Shown here: positions 1-5,699 of the stretch, piece after piece
Position numbering within the stretch: position 1 is the stretch's first letter
Layout: every line of letters begins with the position of its first letter
Virus record (IMG/VR): IMGVR_UViG_3300017733_000055
Location: 1 to 22,033 of that record
Length of the DNA stretch: 22,033 bases
Source: a virus
Direction: 5' to 3' (one strand)
The notes under the pieces: generated by a model
Databases searched by the model: none
Seen by the model: only the letters and a program-made list of their open reading frames with translations
What the model was told of the DNA's origin: nothing
Program-made: the position numbers and the translations under genes

Positions 1-243
1 ATCACTGGCACCAAAGTCAACTGTGTTAGCAATATACTGACGGACACCAGCACCACTACCAACTGCTTGATAGTTTACTTGATTACCAGTCTCTTGATTA
101 TATCTTTGAAACCATGAAGTATAAAGAGGAGCAGGGAATGTAGCACCTGCTGCATCAAGTCTGAATGTAGTGCTTTCTCCCGAACCACATGCCACCATTA
201 GAGGAGTGGCAGCAGCGATTGTTGCGAGTGCTTTGAGTTTCAT
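1..243 (-). CDS. pstS: Phosphate ABC transporter substrate-binding protein PstS (5' part only)
   Basis: The first 81 codons of a periplasmic phosphate-binding protein run off the left edge of the window. A signal sequence (residues 1-18, basic then hydrophobic) ends at Cys19, so the product may be a lipoprotein. The mature start has the PstS pattern AGATFPAPLY (residues 33-42) and the phosphate-loop region AVGSGAGVRQ (residues 61-70). PstS captures phosphate for the Pst uptake system, and phage copies are known in cyanomyoviruses as host-derived metabolic genes. The ATG at 243 has no clear Shine-Dalgarno. A terminator and a candidate PHO box lie just upstream, which suggests its own phosphate-responsive transcript. 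The rest of the gene cannot be judged. Confidence 0.9.
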   Translation of the reverse strand, partial: MKLKALATIAAATPLMVACGSGESTTFRLDAAGATFPAPLYTSWFQRYNQETGNQVNYQAVGSGAGVRQYIANTVDFGASD

Positions 244-257
244 TTTAGTAAAAAAAC

Positions 258-297
258 TTCTTTATATAGAGACAATTAATACAATTTTAACCATTAA
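258..297 (-). promoter_or_regulatory. Candidate PHO box and promoter of pstS
   Basis: On the minus strand two repeats, GTTAAAAT (291-284) and ATTAATTG (280-273), are separated by 3 bp, so their TTAA cores are exactly 11 bp apart. This is the layout of cyanobacterial PHO boxes (two 8-bp repeats, 3-bp gap). A TATATAAA box (268-261) follows, and the pstS ATG is at 243. A third TTAA lies at 297-294. The box-to-(-10) distance is shorter than usual, so the -10 assignment is uncertain. Confidence 0.55.
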
Positions 298-322
298 AAA
301 GGAGACTCTCGTCAGAGTCTCC
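296..322 (-). terminator. Rho-independent terminator after the outer-membrane-like gene
   Basis: A perfect 9-bp stem (301-309 with 314-322) with a 4-nt loop is followed on the minus strand by five T residues (300-296). It lies 31 nt past the stop of the gene at 354-725 and directly before the pstS promoter, so it insulates the two genes. Confidence 0.85.
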
Positions 323-353
323 GAACATCTAGATGTTTATTTTATATGGAAGA

Positions 354-725
354 TCAGAAGTTGTACTTCAGACCCAATTTGGATCCATATCCACGGTCGA
401 TGTTAGAATCACCGGAACCGATGAATGAAACTTCACCATAAGCACCCAGTGCCTCGGTCAAACCGAGACCCAGACCTGCCTTACCAGAAGGAACGGTGTC
501 GCTCTCACCGCCATCAGGGGAGACTACACTAGCTCCTCCTTGCACGTAGTATGAACCACTATCACCAAGTGCACCCTCGTATCCTACGTGAAGGTCTGTC
601 GTGGTTGAAGTGTAATCAGATCCGGTCCAACCAGAATTAGCCTCCACGTTGACGTAGGGACCTGCAAGGGCAGCGCCTGCGGACATAGACAGAGCAGCAG
701 TTGCTGCGAATACAGATTTAAACAT
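354..725 (-). CDS. Small secreted outer-membrane-like (beta-barrel type) protein
   Basis: 123 residues. A clean Sec signal peptide (K3 followed by an Ala/Ser-rich hydrophobic core) ends in AGAALA at about residue 21. The mature part is Gly/Ser/Tyr rich, with alternating polar and hydrophobic residues resembling short beta strands (for example LHVGYEGAL, SYYVQGGASVV, AGLGLGLTEALGAYGEVSFI), and ends in GLKYNF. A terminal Phe after a beta strand is typical of outer-membrane barrel proteins, which use it for BAM insertion. About 102 mature residues is short for an 8-strand barrel. It neighbours pstS but has its own promoters, leader and terminator. The SD AAAGG lies about 10 nt before ATG 725. 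Specific function is unknown; I infer envelope modification of the infected cell. Confidence 0.8.
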   Translation of the reverse strand: MFKSVFAATAALSMSAGAALAGPYVNVEANSGWTGSDYTSTTTDLHVGYEGALGDSGSYYVQGGASVVSPDGGESDTVPSGKAGLGLGLTEALGAYGEVSFIGSGDSNIDRGYGSKLGLKYNF

Positions 726-806
726 TTTTGTTACCTTTAGTTACTTGCGGAATGGATACCCGCAGATGAATAGGGACTCGACTGTCCCGTTGAATGTATT
801 ATATCA
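726..806 (-). promoter_or_regulatory. Extended -10 promoter and two-hairpin 5' leader of the outer-membrane-like gene
   Basis: TATAAT (803-798) is preceded by TG with 1 nt between, giving an extended -10; no good -35 is present. Transcription would begin near 791. The roughly 65-nt leader holds two stem-loops: GGGAC/GTCCC (773-777 with 784-788, 6-nt loop) and TGCGG/CCGCA (746-750 with 760-764, 9-nt loop), followed by the SD. The compact two-hairpin leader may protect the mRNA or regulate translation; no known riboswitch was recognised. Confidence 0.5.
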
Positions 807-845
807 CAGATTTGGCGCGAGTAATTGAGGCGATTGTCTGTAACA

Positions 846-878
846 ATTCGTAATGCGCTTTACGAATGAGTATTTATA
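846..878 (-). promoter_or_regulatory. T4-type late promoter with hairpin just downstream
   Basis: TATAAATA (878-871, minus strand) matches the T4 late-promoter consensus exactly. Just downstream is a perfect 8-bp inverted repeat (846-853 with 860-867, 6-nt loop), which would lie at the very 5' end of the late RNA. The next gene downstream is the outer-membrane-like protein at 725, so that gene would have both an early-type and a late promoter. The interval 726-923 holds no further ORF that I can support. Confidence 0.6.
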
Positions 879-923
879 CACCCTAGTCTTTAGTATAACC
901 GAACATACCGTACCTGTCAACCC

Positions 924-1079
924 CTAGTATCGATATTCCCCAATCTTATCTAAAATTTTGGTCAAGTACTTTTGCACAAGGTACTTTTCGCCTGGAAATC
1001 CCTCATCATCATCTACCTGATGCTTGAGTTTGAGTACATAGTACTTAAACTCATCTTTGTCCAATTGATTCTTTGGCAT
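924..1079 (-). CDS. Small conserved-type cyanophage protein, 51 aa, function unknown
   Basis: 51 residues, highly charged, predicted mostly helical, beginning MPKNQLDKDEFKYY and ending KILDKIGEYRY. No transmembrane segment or known motif was seen. The amphipathic Lys/Asp/Leu pattern resembles small soluble proteins common in cyanomyoviruses (recalled, not searched). The ATG lies only 2 nt beyond the T-run of a strong terminator, and the only purine-rich SD-like stretch (AGAGGG) is inside that terminator's stem. Expression would therefore depend on read-through and on melting of the hairpin. Confidence 0.7.
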   Translation of the reverse strand: MPKNQLDKDEFKYYVLKLKHQVDDDEGFPGEKYLVQKYLTKILDKIGEYRY

Positions 1080-1081
1080 AT

Positions 1082-1113
1082 AAAAAAAGACCCTCTACAG
1101 TATGTAGAGAGTC
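1082..1113 (-). terminator. Rho-independent terminator at the end of the hli-petF transcript
   Basis: A 10-bp stem (1089-1098 with 1104-1113, one G-U pair) with a 5-nt loop is followed by seven T on the minus strand (1088-1082). It starts 6 nt beyond the stop at 1119 and ends immediately before the ATG at 1079. Confidence 0.88.
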
Positions 1114-1118
1114 TAGCG

Positions 1119-1253
1119 TCAATTTGGTGTTGGTGCATATACTGGTGTCATGAAACCACCACCTGGACCGTCGTTATCGTCATCAACATCAATATCAGAT
1201 AAGACTGCGTTAATAATAAAAAGAATTATCAGACCCGATGCGAATGCTAACAT
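1119..1253 (-). CDS. Small single-pass membrane protein, 44 aa
   Basis: 44 residues. The N-terminal half (MLAFASGLIILFIINAVL) is one hydrophobic span. The rest is an acidic DIDVDDDNDG stretch followed by a Gly/Pro tail ending APTPN. The ATG at 1253 directly follows the TAA of the upstream hli gene (TAAATG), with AGGAG about 9 nt before it, so translation is probably coupled. It is the last gene of the petF-hli unit. No function recognised; co-expression with Hli suggests a thylakoid or plasma membrane location, which is inference. Confidence 0.75.
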   Translation of the reverse strand: MLAFASGLIILFIINAVLSDIDVDDDNDGPGGGFMTPVYAPTPN

Positions 1254-1361
1254 TTACCATACTCCTGGAATGATTTGACCTGTGACTGCATAACTACCCA
1301 TTGCGGCAATGATTCCGATCATTGCTGCCCAACCATTGATGCGTTCTGCGTTTTCGTTCAT
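1254..1361 (-). CDS. hli: High-light-inducible protein, short form
   Basis: 35 residues. It carries the single chlorophyll-binding-type helix of the Hli/CAB family: AERINGWAAMIGIIAAMGSY, with Glu6 and Asn9-Gly10 in the usual ExxNG position, and ends GQIIPGVW. Hli proteins bind chlorophyll and carotenoid and protect photosystems under excess light; phage copies are thought to keep host photosynthesis running during infection. It is shorter than most host Hli proteins because it lacks the N-terminal extension seen in the second copy at 2196-2414. The SD AGGAG is well placed. The ATG overlaps the upstream stop as ATGA. Confidence 0.92.
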   Translation of the reverse strand: MNENAERINGWAAMIGIIAAMGSYAVTGQIIPGVW

Positions 1362-1507
1362 TTGTTTTGCTCCTGTGTTTTGTTGTAAACAATGACTCTG
1401 CCATTTTCATGTGTGAAAACTAGTTCATCATCATGTGCCCAACAGAGTTCTTCGTAAAGGGCATTCAATCTCTCCATATCCTGATAGAGAGCATTATGAT
1501 CCGTCAT
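1358..1507 (-). CDS. Small acidic soluble protein between petF and hli, 49 aa
   Basis: 49 residues, beginning [20 protein letters not shown] and ending VYNKTQEQNK. The first half reads as a charged helix (possible short coiled coil), the second as two short strands around a HENGRV turn. No family recognised. The stop overlaps the hli start (ATGA) and the start overlaps the petF stop (TGATG), so it sits in one translationally coupled chain petF-this-hli-44 aa protein. That makes it a real gene despite its size. Its position suggests a role with ferredoxin or Hli, but nothing in the sequence proves this. Confidence 0.75.
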   Translation of the reverse strand: MTDHNALYQDMERLNALYEELCWAHDDELVFTHENGRVIVYNKTQEQNK

Positions 1508-1797
1508 CAATAAAGATTCTCTTCTTGTTCGGTTTCAATCACACAATCGGAAGTGGGATATGCAACACAAGTGAGTACAAATCCAGTTTCAATTTGATCA
1601 TCATCTAGGAAAGATTGATCAGATTGATCAACAGTACCACTGATAATCTTACCAGCACAAGATGAACAAGCACCAGCGCGGCATGAGTAGTTCATATCAA
1701 CACCTGCTTCTTCAGCAGCGTCGAGGATGAACTGATCGTCTTCACATTGAATTGTGTGTTCTCCCTCAGTAGTCTTGAGAGTAATATTGAAAGCCAT
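1507..1797 (-). CDS. petF: Plant-type [2Fe-2S] ferredoxin
   Basis: 96 residues, the usual length of cyanobacterial PetF. Cluster ligands are Cys39, Cys44, Cys47 and Cys77 in the CX4CX2CX29C pattern, with the signature [13 protein letters not shown] (38-50). The C-terminal EEENLY-like tail (QEENLY) is typical of ferredoxins that dock to FNR and other reductases. It would carry electrons from photosystem I to acceptors, including phage or host ribonucleotide and bilin reductases. Phage petF genes are known in cyanomyoviruses. It heads the hli operon and is driven by the promoter at 1826-1854. The SD is weak (CTGGATAA). Confidence 0.95.
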   Translation of the reverse strand: MAFNITLKTTEGEHTIQCEDDQFILDAAEEAGVDMNYSCRAGACSSCAGKIISGTVDQSDQSFLDDDQIETGFVLTCVAYPTSDCVIETEQEENLY

Positions 1798-1825
1798 TTA
1801 TCCAGAGTAAATTGGTTTAGTGTAT

Positions 1826-1861
1826 AGGATACAAAAAATCTAATACTTTGTCAAGTATTAG
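1826..1861 (-). promoter_or_regulatory. Fused terminator and sigma70 promoter before petF
   Basis: The promoter is TTGACA (1854-1849), 17 bp, TATCCT (1831-1826). The same DNA forms a perfect 9-bp stem (1840-1848 with 1853-1861) with a 4-nt loop. On the minus strand the stem is followed by a six-T run, so it also reads as the terminator of the gene at 1883-2110. The -35 box straddles the loop and the T-run lies in the spacer. Confidence 0.8.
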
Positions 1862-1882
1862 TTGTGAGGTTCAAGACATAAT

Positions 1883-2110
1883 TTAATCTACAGTCTTTAT
1901 ATCAAAACAGAATTTGCTTTGATCTACTGGTGCATTCTCATAAGATGAAATGTCACCATACTGTTTGTGGTCTTTGTAACCTACCATACGACCCTTCGTA
2001 TTTTGAAGGGCAGACATGAAGACTACGAAAAAGAATACTGCTGGCGCACCGACAAGCAGTGCTCCTCCAATCACATAATACGTCAGAATTTCAAGTAGAG
2101 AAGGTTCCAT
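1883..2110 (-). CDS. Single-pass membrane protein with soluble tail, 75 aa
   Basis: 75 residues. Residues 8-34 form one long hydrophobic span (YYVIGGALLVGAPAVFFFVV). The tail is polar with a KDHKQYGDISSYENAPVDQS stretch (46-65) and a single Cys near the end. I do not recognise a named family. The start ATG overlaps the stop of the 28-residue ORF upstream (TGATG), placing it in one unit with the larger hli gene. It ends before the fused terminator/promoter at 1826-1861. A membrane role near the photosystems is possible from context only. Confidence 0.75.
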   Translation of the reverse strand: MEPSLLEILTYYVIGGALLVGAPAVFFFVVFMSALQNTKGRMVGYKDHKQYGDISSYENAPVDQSKFCFDIKTVD

Positions 2111-2196
2111 CAGTAGGTTTCTGAAAGTTGTTCCACAGTATAACCGAGCAGACAGAAAAAAGCAACTGTCGTGACGGTGAAAATAATCTCAGTCAT
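2110..2196 (-). CDS. Tiny membrane peptide, 28 aa
   Basis: 28 residues (MTEIIFTVTTVAFFCLLGYT then VEQLSETY), almost entirely one hydrophobic helix with a short polar tail. The start overlaps the stop of the upstream hli gene (TGATG) and the stop overlaps the start of the next gene (TGATG). This double coupling is the main reason to accept it as a gene. Size and form resemble small photosystem subunits, but no specific match is recognised. Confidence 0.6.
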   Translation of the reverse strand: MTEIIFTVTTVAFFCLLGYTVEQLSETY

Positions 2197-2414
2197 CAGA
2201 ATCCGAAGACACCAAAGAAAAATACACTACCGGAAGTAGCATAAGAGATAACAGCAGCAACAAATCCAAGCATAGCAGTGCGTCCATTTAATTTCTCTGC
2301 TTTCTCTGCATATGACTCATATCCATAACGCTCAGCATCGGTCTGAGAGACATACATCTGGGGTTCTTTAGCGAACAGATTCTGTTGTCCGCGATCGTTC
2401 GTTGTTACAGTCAT
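2196..2414 (-). CDS. hli: High-light-inducible protein with N-terminal extension
   Basis: 72 residues. An N-terminal polar extension of about 40 residues precedes the Hli helix AEKLNGRTAMLGFVAAVISY (residues 39-58), which has the ExxNGRxAMxGF chlorophyll-binding signature. It ends in FFFGVFGF. It has the same photoprotective role as the short copy at 1254-1361 but with the full-length form seen in many cyanophages, so the window carries two distinct hli types. It is the first gene after a perfect-consensus promoter at 2441-2469, with a roughly 20-nt leader and a weak SD. Confidence 0.95.
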   Translation of the reverse strand: MTVTTNDRGQQNLFAKEPQMYVSQTDAERYGYESYAEKAEKLNGRTAMLGFVAAVISYATSGSVFFFGVFGF

Positions 2415-2440
2415 TTCCGTATGTAAAGATTTATGTCATA

Positions 2441-2469
2441 ATTATATAGGAAAGGTAAAGTTTTGTCAA
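2441..2469 (-). promoter_or_regulatory. Perfect-consensus sigma70 promoter of the hli unit
   Basis: TTGACA (2469-2464), a 17-bp spacer and TATAAT (2446-2441), 12 of 12 consensus positions on the minus strand. Transcription would begin near 2434, about 20 nt before the hli ATG. The host RNA polymerase should read it without phage factors. It is the strongest-looking promoter in the window. Confidence 0.9.
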
Positions 2470-2511
2470 GACCATCCATGTGGAAATAAAGATATTATTA
2501 AGTATAAATGC

Positions 2512-3303
2512 TCACTTTGCTGCTTGATTGGGTTCGGTAACCCGTCCTAGGTATGGATTATATGCAGTAATTCGTTCGACAGTCATGTCAGATCCACTCT
2601 GTTCCCAGAAACCCCTAATACCTTCATAACTCTGTTTATGAAATACATCAACATGCTCTGGATGAATACTAGATCCTAATTGAATCTTATACAGAAGAAT
2701 GGGAGTGGCATACGTGCATCCAGAATTATAGATCAAATCATCCGCTACTGGACGTGGGAGTACACCATTATCAAGTTTATACTTGTCTCCTCTGCAATGG
2801 TACTTAATTAGTTTTGATGCATGATGACGTGTGATTACATAACATGCTGTGCTGAAATCATTAACGAATCTTGTATGGACAGGAACAACGATGTCTCCCG
2901 TACAAATAATTGCAAGTTGAATAACATCCCAACAATATGGAACTCTAGCAATAAAGTCTTGCCAAGTGAAGTTCCAGTTCTTTACAATACTCAGATCACA
3001 ATCATCTTCCATAATGACTGCATAAGGAGAATCTGATGTCTCATACCAATGCTTGATTGCTTTGAGGTGTGACGTAACACATCCAATTTCACCAGAAGAC
3101 ATATTCTCTGGATAACGTCCAGAGATAATATCACTCAGATCATCATCACGACCATCGTGACCAGAGATACGAGTGTAATCTTCAATCTCCCAGTAGTCAA
3201 ACTGAGATTCCATCCACTGCTTTCTATCTGGTTGCCCATCAAGATTAGTGTAATAAATTGGACCAAATCCTCTCAGTTTATGTGTTGATTTATTTTTGTC
3301 CAT
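2512..3303 (-). CDS. GT25-type glycosyltransferase
   Basis: 263 residues from ATG 3303. It has the GT25 (LPS beta-glycosyltransferase) layout: IYYTNLDGQPDRK near residue 16, GCVTSHLKAIKHW at about 74-86, then the acidic AVIMEDDCDL motif (95-104). It probably transfers a sugar from a nucleotide donor in the cytoplasm; donor and acceptor are unknown. It is the last gene of the sugar operon. The start is ambiguous: ATG 3303 lies 1 nt beyond the upstream stop, whereas TTG 3312 has AGGAG 7 nt upstream and would add three residues. No terminator is obvious between this stop and the hli promoter. Confidence 0.85.
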   Translation of the reverse strand: MDKNKSTHKLRGFGPIYYTNLDGQPDRKQWMESQFDYWEIEDYTRISGHDGRDDDLSDIISGRYPENMSSGEIGCVTSHLKAIKHWYETSDSPYAVIMEDDCDLSIVKNWNFTWQDFIARVPYCWDVIQLAIICTGDIVVPVHTRFVNDFSTACYVITRHHASKLIKYHCRGDKYKLDNGVLPRPVADDLIYNSGCTYATPILLYKIQLGSSIHPEHVDVFHKQSYEGIRGFWEQSGSDMTVERITAYNPYLGRVTEPNQAAK

Positions 3304-3304
3304 A

Positions 3305-4051
3305 TCAATCAACCAGAATCTCCTCTAATACTTTGGTCATTAGTTCAGTTTTGGTATGACTGACAACATTAAATCCATTATGCCAGTTACAAGAGTTTCT
3401 AAAGTGGAAAAACTTTCCACCATAATGCAACTCAGAATCATATCCCTGTGTCACTGACTGATCGTTCAATACAGTTTCACCAAAGGTATCTGGATACTCA
3501 ACACCAGTATCTTCAAAAGTTAACTGAGGATCTTCCAAAAGGATATGAGTACCACCACCAGTGTCTAGTGCTAGACCATCTCTGAATACACCAGGATCAC
3601 AGTTGATTCCATGCTTACTTACAGAATCTACTTTAAATGCAAACAGACCAGGCCAAATGTATCGAACGTGATCCCTATTCTGCATACACCCAAGCAAGTC
3701 TAGAGATTCCATTGTCTCTGATAGATTCAGTTTATCAATCAAAAACATATCGTGGTCCAGGAGAAGAGCAATCTCCCCAGAACAATCATTCTTAATTAGA
3801 TTAGCATATGCTTTGTTAATAGTATCCGCATGATACTGACTTGGACTTCTTCCAGGAAAAGATTGGTAGTGAACATAGTTTACACTAAGTCTATCCGCTT
3901 CCTCTGTAAACTCAGCAACAAAGTTATCTTCTCTACTATCGTGGACAATAGTGATCGAATGCTCCCCAACAAAGTTCTTCCTAATAGAATGAACTTGATT
4001 TTTCAATAAATCCGGTCTATTGAACGTGAATAAAAAGATATTTGTTTTCAT
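3305..4051 (-). CDS. GT-A fold glycosyltransferase with DHD motif
   Basis: 248 residues. The N-terminus NIFLFTFNRPDLLKNQVHSI is the start of a GT2-like nucleotide-sugar domain, and IALLLDHDMFLI (94-105) supplies a DxD-type metal site (Asp99, His100, Asp101). The middle has a Gly-rich LDTGGGTHILLEDP stretch and the C-terminus HFRNSCNWHNGF. It overlaps the epimerase upstream by 4 nt (ATGA) and is followed 1 nt later by the GT25 gene. A sugar transferase is well supported; family and specificity are not. Confidence 0.78.
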   Translation of the reverse strand: MKTNIFLFTFNRPDLLKNQVHSIRKNFVGEHSITIVHDSREDNFVAEFTEEADRLSVNYVHYQSFPGRSPSQYHADTINKAYANLIKNDCSGEIALLLDHDMFLIDKLNLSETMESLDLLGCMQNRDHVRYIWPGLFAFKVDSVSKHGINCDPGVFRDGLALDTGGGTHILLEDPQLTFEDTGVEYPDTFGETVLNDQSVTQGYDSELHYGGKFFHFRNSCNWHNGFNVVSHTKTELMTKVLEEILVD

Positions 4052-4947
4052 GGTTGTTTTGCTACCCAGTCATTTAATTTCATGGTTGGTTCCCAACCAA
4101 ATGTTTCTCTGAGTTTACAGTTGTTCGCAAGACTGACTCTTGCTTCTGCAGGACGTGGAGGGATATTCTCAGTCTTATCAGAGATCATACGAGCAACTTG
4201 ATTGACTGAATAATTGTTTCCAGTTCCAACATTGTAGACCTGACCAAATGCTTCAAAGTCAACCTCAGTGGTTGCTGCAAGAATGTTTGCTCTTACAACA
4301 TCACCAACATAAGTGAAGTCTCTACGTTGATTGCCGTCACCAACAATAGTAAGTGTCTGACCAGCAGCACGTTGACGTAAGAAGATACCTACTACAGGTG
4401 CATACTGACCTTTCAATGGTTGTCTTTCACCATAGACATTAAAATATCTAAATGTGACTGTTGGTAAACCATATAGTTGAGTGTACATGTGACAAAGTTT
4501 TTCACCACATACCTTAGAGATAGAATAAGGATTCAAACAATCATCTGGTTGGGTTTCAACATTCGGTGAATCATTCATACCATATGCAGATGATGTCGAA
4601 GAATACATCACACGCTTTACACCCGCCTCACGGGCGGTCTGGAGGACCGTACAGGTGCCTCTAGCGTTAATATCTACTGCCTCAATAGGATTGAGAATCG
4701 CTGGTTGAATACGTGCTTCTGCAGCGAGGTGAAACACATAGTCTACACCCACCATCAAACCAGACATCACGTTATAATTTCTGATATCTCCAGTGACGTT
4801 CTGCGCTTTCTCATTATAGTAAAACTGCTCATGTGCATCTGAATGTTCGTTGTCTATACAGATAACCTCATGACCTTCATCAATCAGAGTATCAACAAGA
4901 TTCGATCCAATGAATCCCGCTCCTCCAGTAACTAAACACTTCGCCAT
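4048..4947 (-). CDS. NAD-dependent sugar-nucleotide epimerase (UDP-Glc/GlcNAc 4-epimerase type)
   Basis: 299 residues, an extended SDR. The NAD-binding GGAGFIGSN is at residues 8-16, Asp32 ends the second strand, and HLAAEA is at 73-78. The active site is SSTSSAYG (116-123) with Tyr141 and Lys145 (PYSISK). RRDFTYVGDV and NVGTGNNYSVN are typical of GalE/WbpP-like 4-epimerases. It probably converts UDP-Glc to UDP-Gal or UDP-GlcNAc to UDP-GalNAc, the donors a GT6 enzyme would need. A related epimerase or dehydratase specificity cannot be excluded. It is slightly shorter than usual at the C-terminus. It is coupled to both neighbours (TAATG and ATGA overlaps). Confidence 0.88.
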   Translation of the reverse strand: MAKCLVTGGAGFIGSNLVDTLIDEGHEVICIDNEHSDAHEQFYYNEKAQNVTGDIRNYNVMSGLMVGVDYVFHLAAEARIQPAILNPIEAVDINARGTCTVLQTAREAGVKRVMYSSTSSAYGMNDSPNVETQPDDCLNPYSISKVCGEKLCHMYTQLYGLPTVTFRYFNVYGERQPLKGQYAPVVGIFLRQRAAGQTLTIVGDGNQRRDFTYVGDVVRANILAATTEVDFEAFGQVYNVGTGNNYSVNQVARMISDKTENIPPRPAEARVSLANNCKLRETFGWEPTMKLNDWVAKQP

Positions 4948-5699
4948 TAAACAATCCTCGTTGGTATGTAATATCCAGGAATCCCGCTCACGTCCATCAT
5001 CTCAATGAGAGGTTTGATTGGAGATTTGAACTCTTGATTCAATTTATAATAGTTTTCATCTGCCGCCAAAATCTTTTGGAATAAAGATTCACCCTTAGTC
5101 TTATCCAAAGAAACTTCAGAAAGTCTTCCAGTGGTCACTGCATTCCAATCGTATTGTCTGAGAAGAGGTTCATCGAAAGAGTACACATTATAAAGTTTGT
5201 GAATTTCTGCGAATCCAATATCAATGTGACCTTCTACCTCGTACCCATAATGGTAGGCGATTCTCTTGCAAATGTCAACATATGATTCTGATATGTACAT
5301 AATGGCATGGGTTGCCAACATGTTATACACTCTTACGATTTCATCATTCACTTTATCAGTATGAACATATGGTCCAGAATGATTCAAGTACCTACCCCAA
5401 TGCGATATTCCTAAGTAGAGCGCATCTGCATTATCAGGGACTTCAATCTCAGATACAAATTCCTTATTGAGAGCACAATCATCTTCGATAATAATGAATG
5501 GTGGTTTTGCATCTTTAAGGATTTGATAGTGAGACATTGCACAACCAGTGATCCTCCCCTTCTCATGAAGAATTGCTGGAACTCTAATTACATTAGTAAA
5601 ACCTAGTCGTTTGAGGAGAGTCTCAGTAGACTTTCTCTTTTCTTCATCCTGATCTAAGTTGATATAGTAAACAGGAAGTTTACATAGATTCAACTTCAT
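4947..5699 (-). CDS. GT25-like glycosyltransferase, paralogue A
   Basis: 250 residues. LPVYYINLDQDEEKRKSTE (8-26), GCAMSHYQIL (52-61) and IIIEDDCAL (69-77) give the GT25 layout. It shares long stretches with the gene at 6400-7056: the EDDC motif is at the same residues (72-75), followed by PDNADALYLGIS-WGR and an RVYNML-type segment, so the two are gene duplicates. It has an extra C-terminal part of about 30 residues. It overlaps GT6 upstream by 4 nt and the epimerase downstream by 1 nt. Sugar specificity is unknown. Confidence 0.82.
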   Translation of the reverse strand: MKLNLCKLPVYYINLDQDEEKRKSTETLLKRLGFTNVIRVPAILHEKGRITGCAMSHYQILKDAKPPFIIIEDDCALNKEFVSEIEVPDNADALYLGISHWGRYLNHSGPYVHTDKVNDEIVRVYNMLATHAIMYISESYVDICKRIAYHYGYEVEGHIDIGFAEIHKLYNVYSFDEPLLRQYDWNAVTTGRLSEVSLDKTKGESLFQKILAADENYYKLNQEFKSPIKPLIEMMDVSGIPGYYIPTRIV

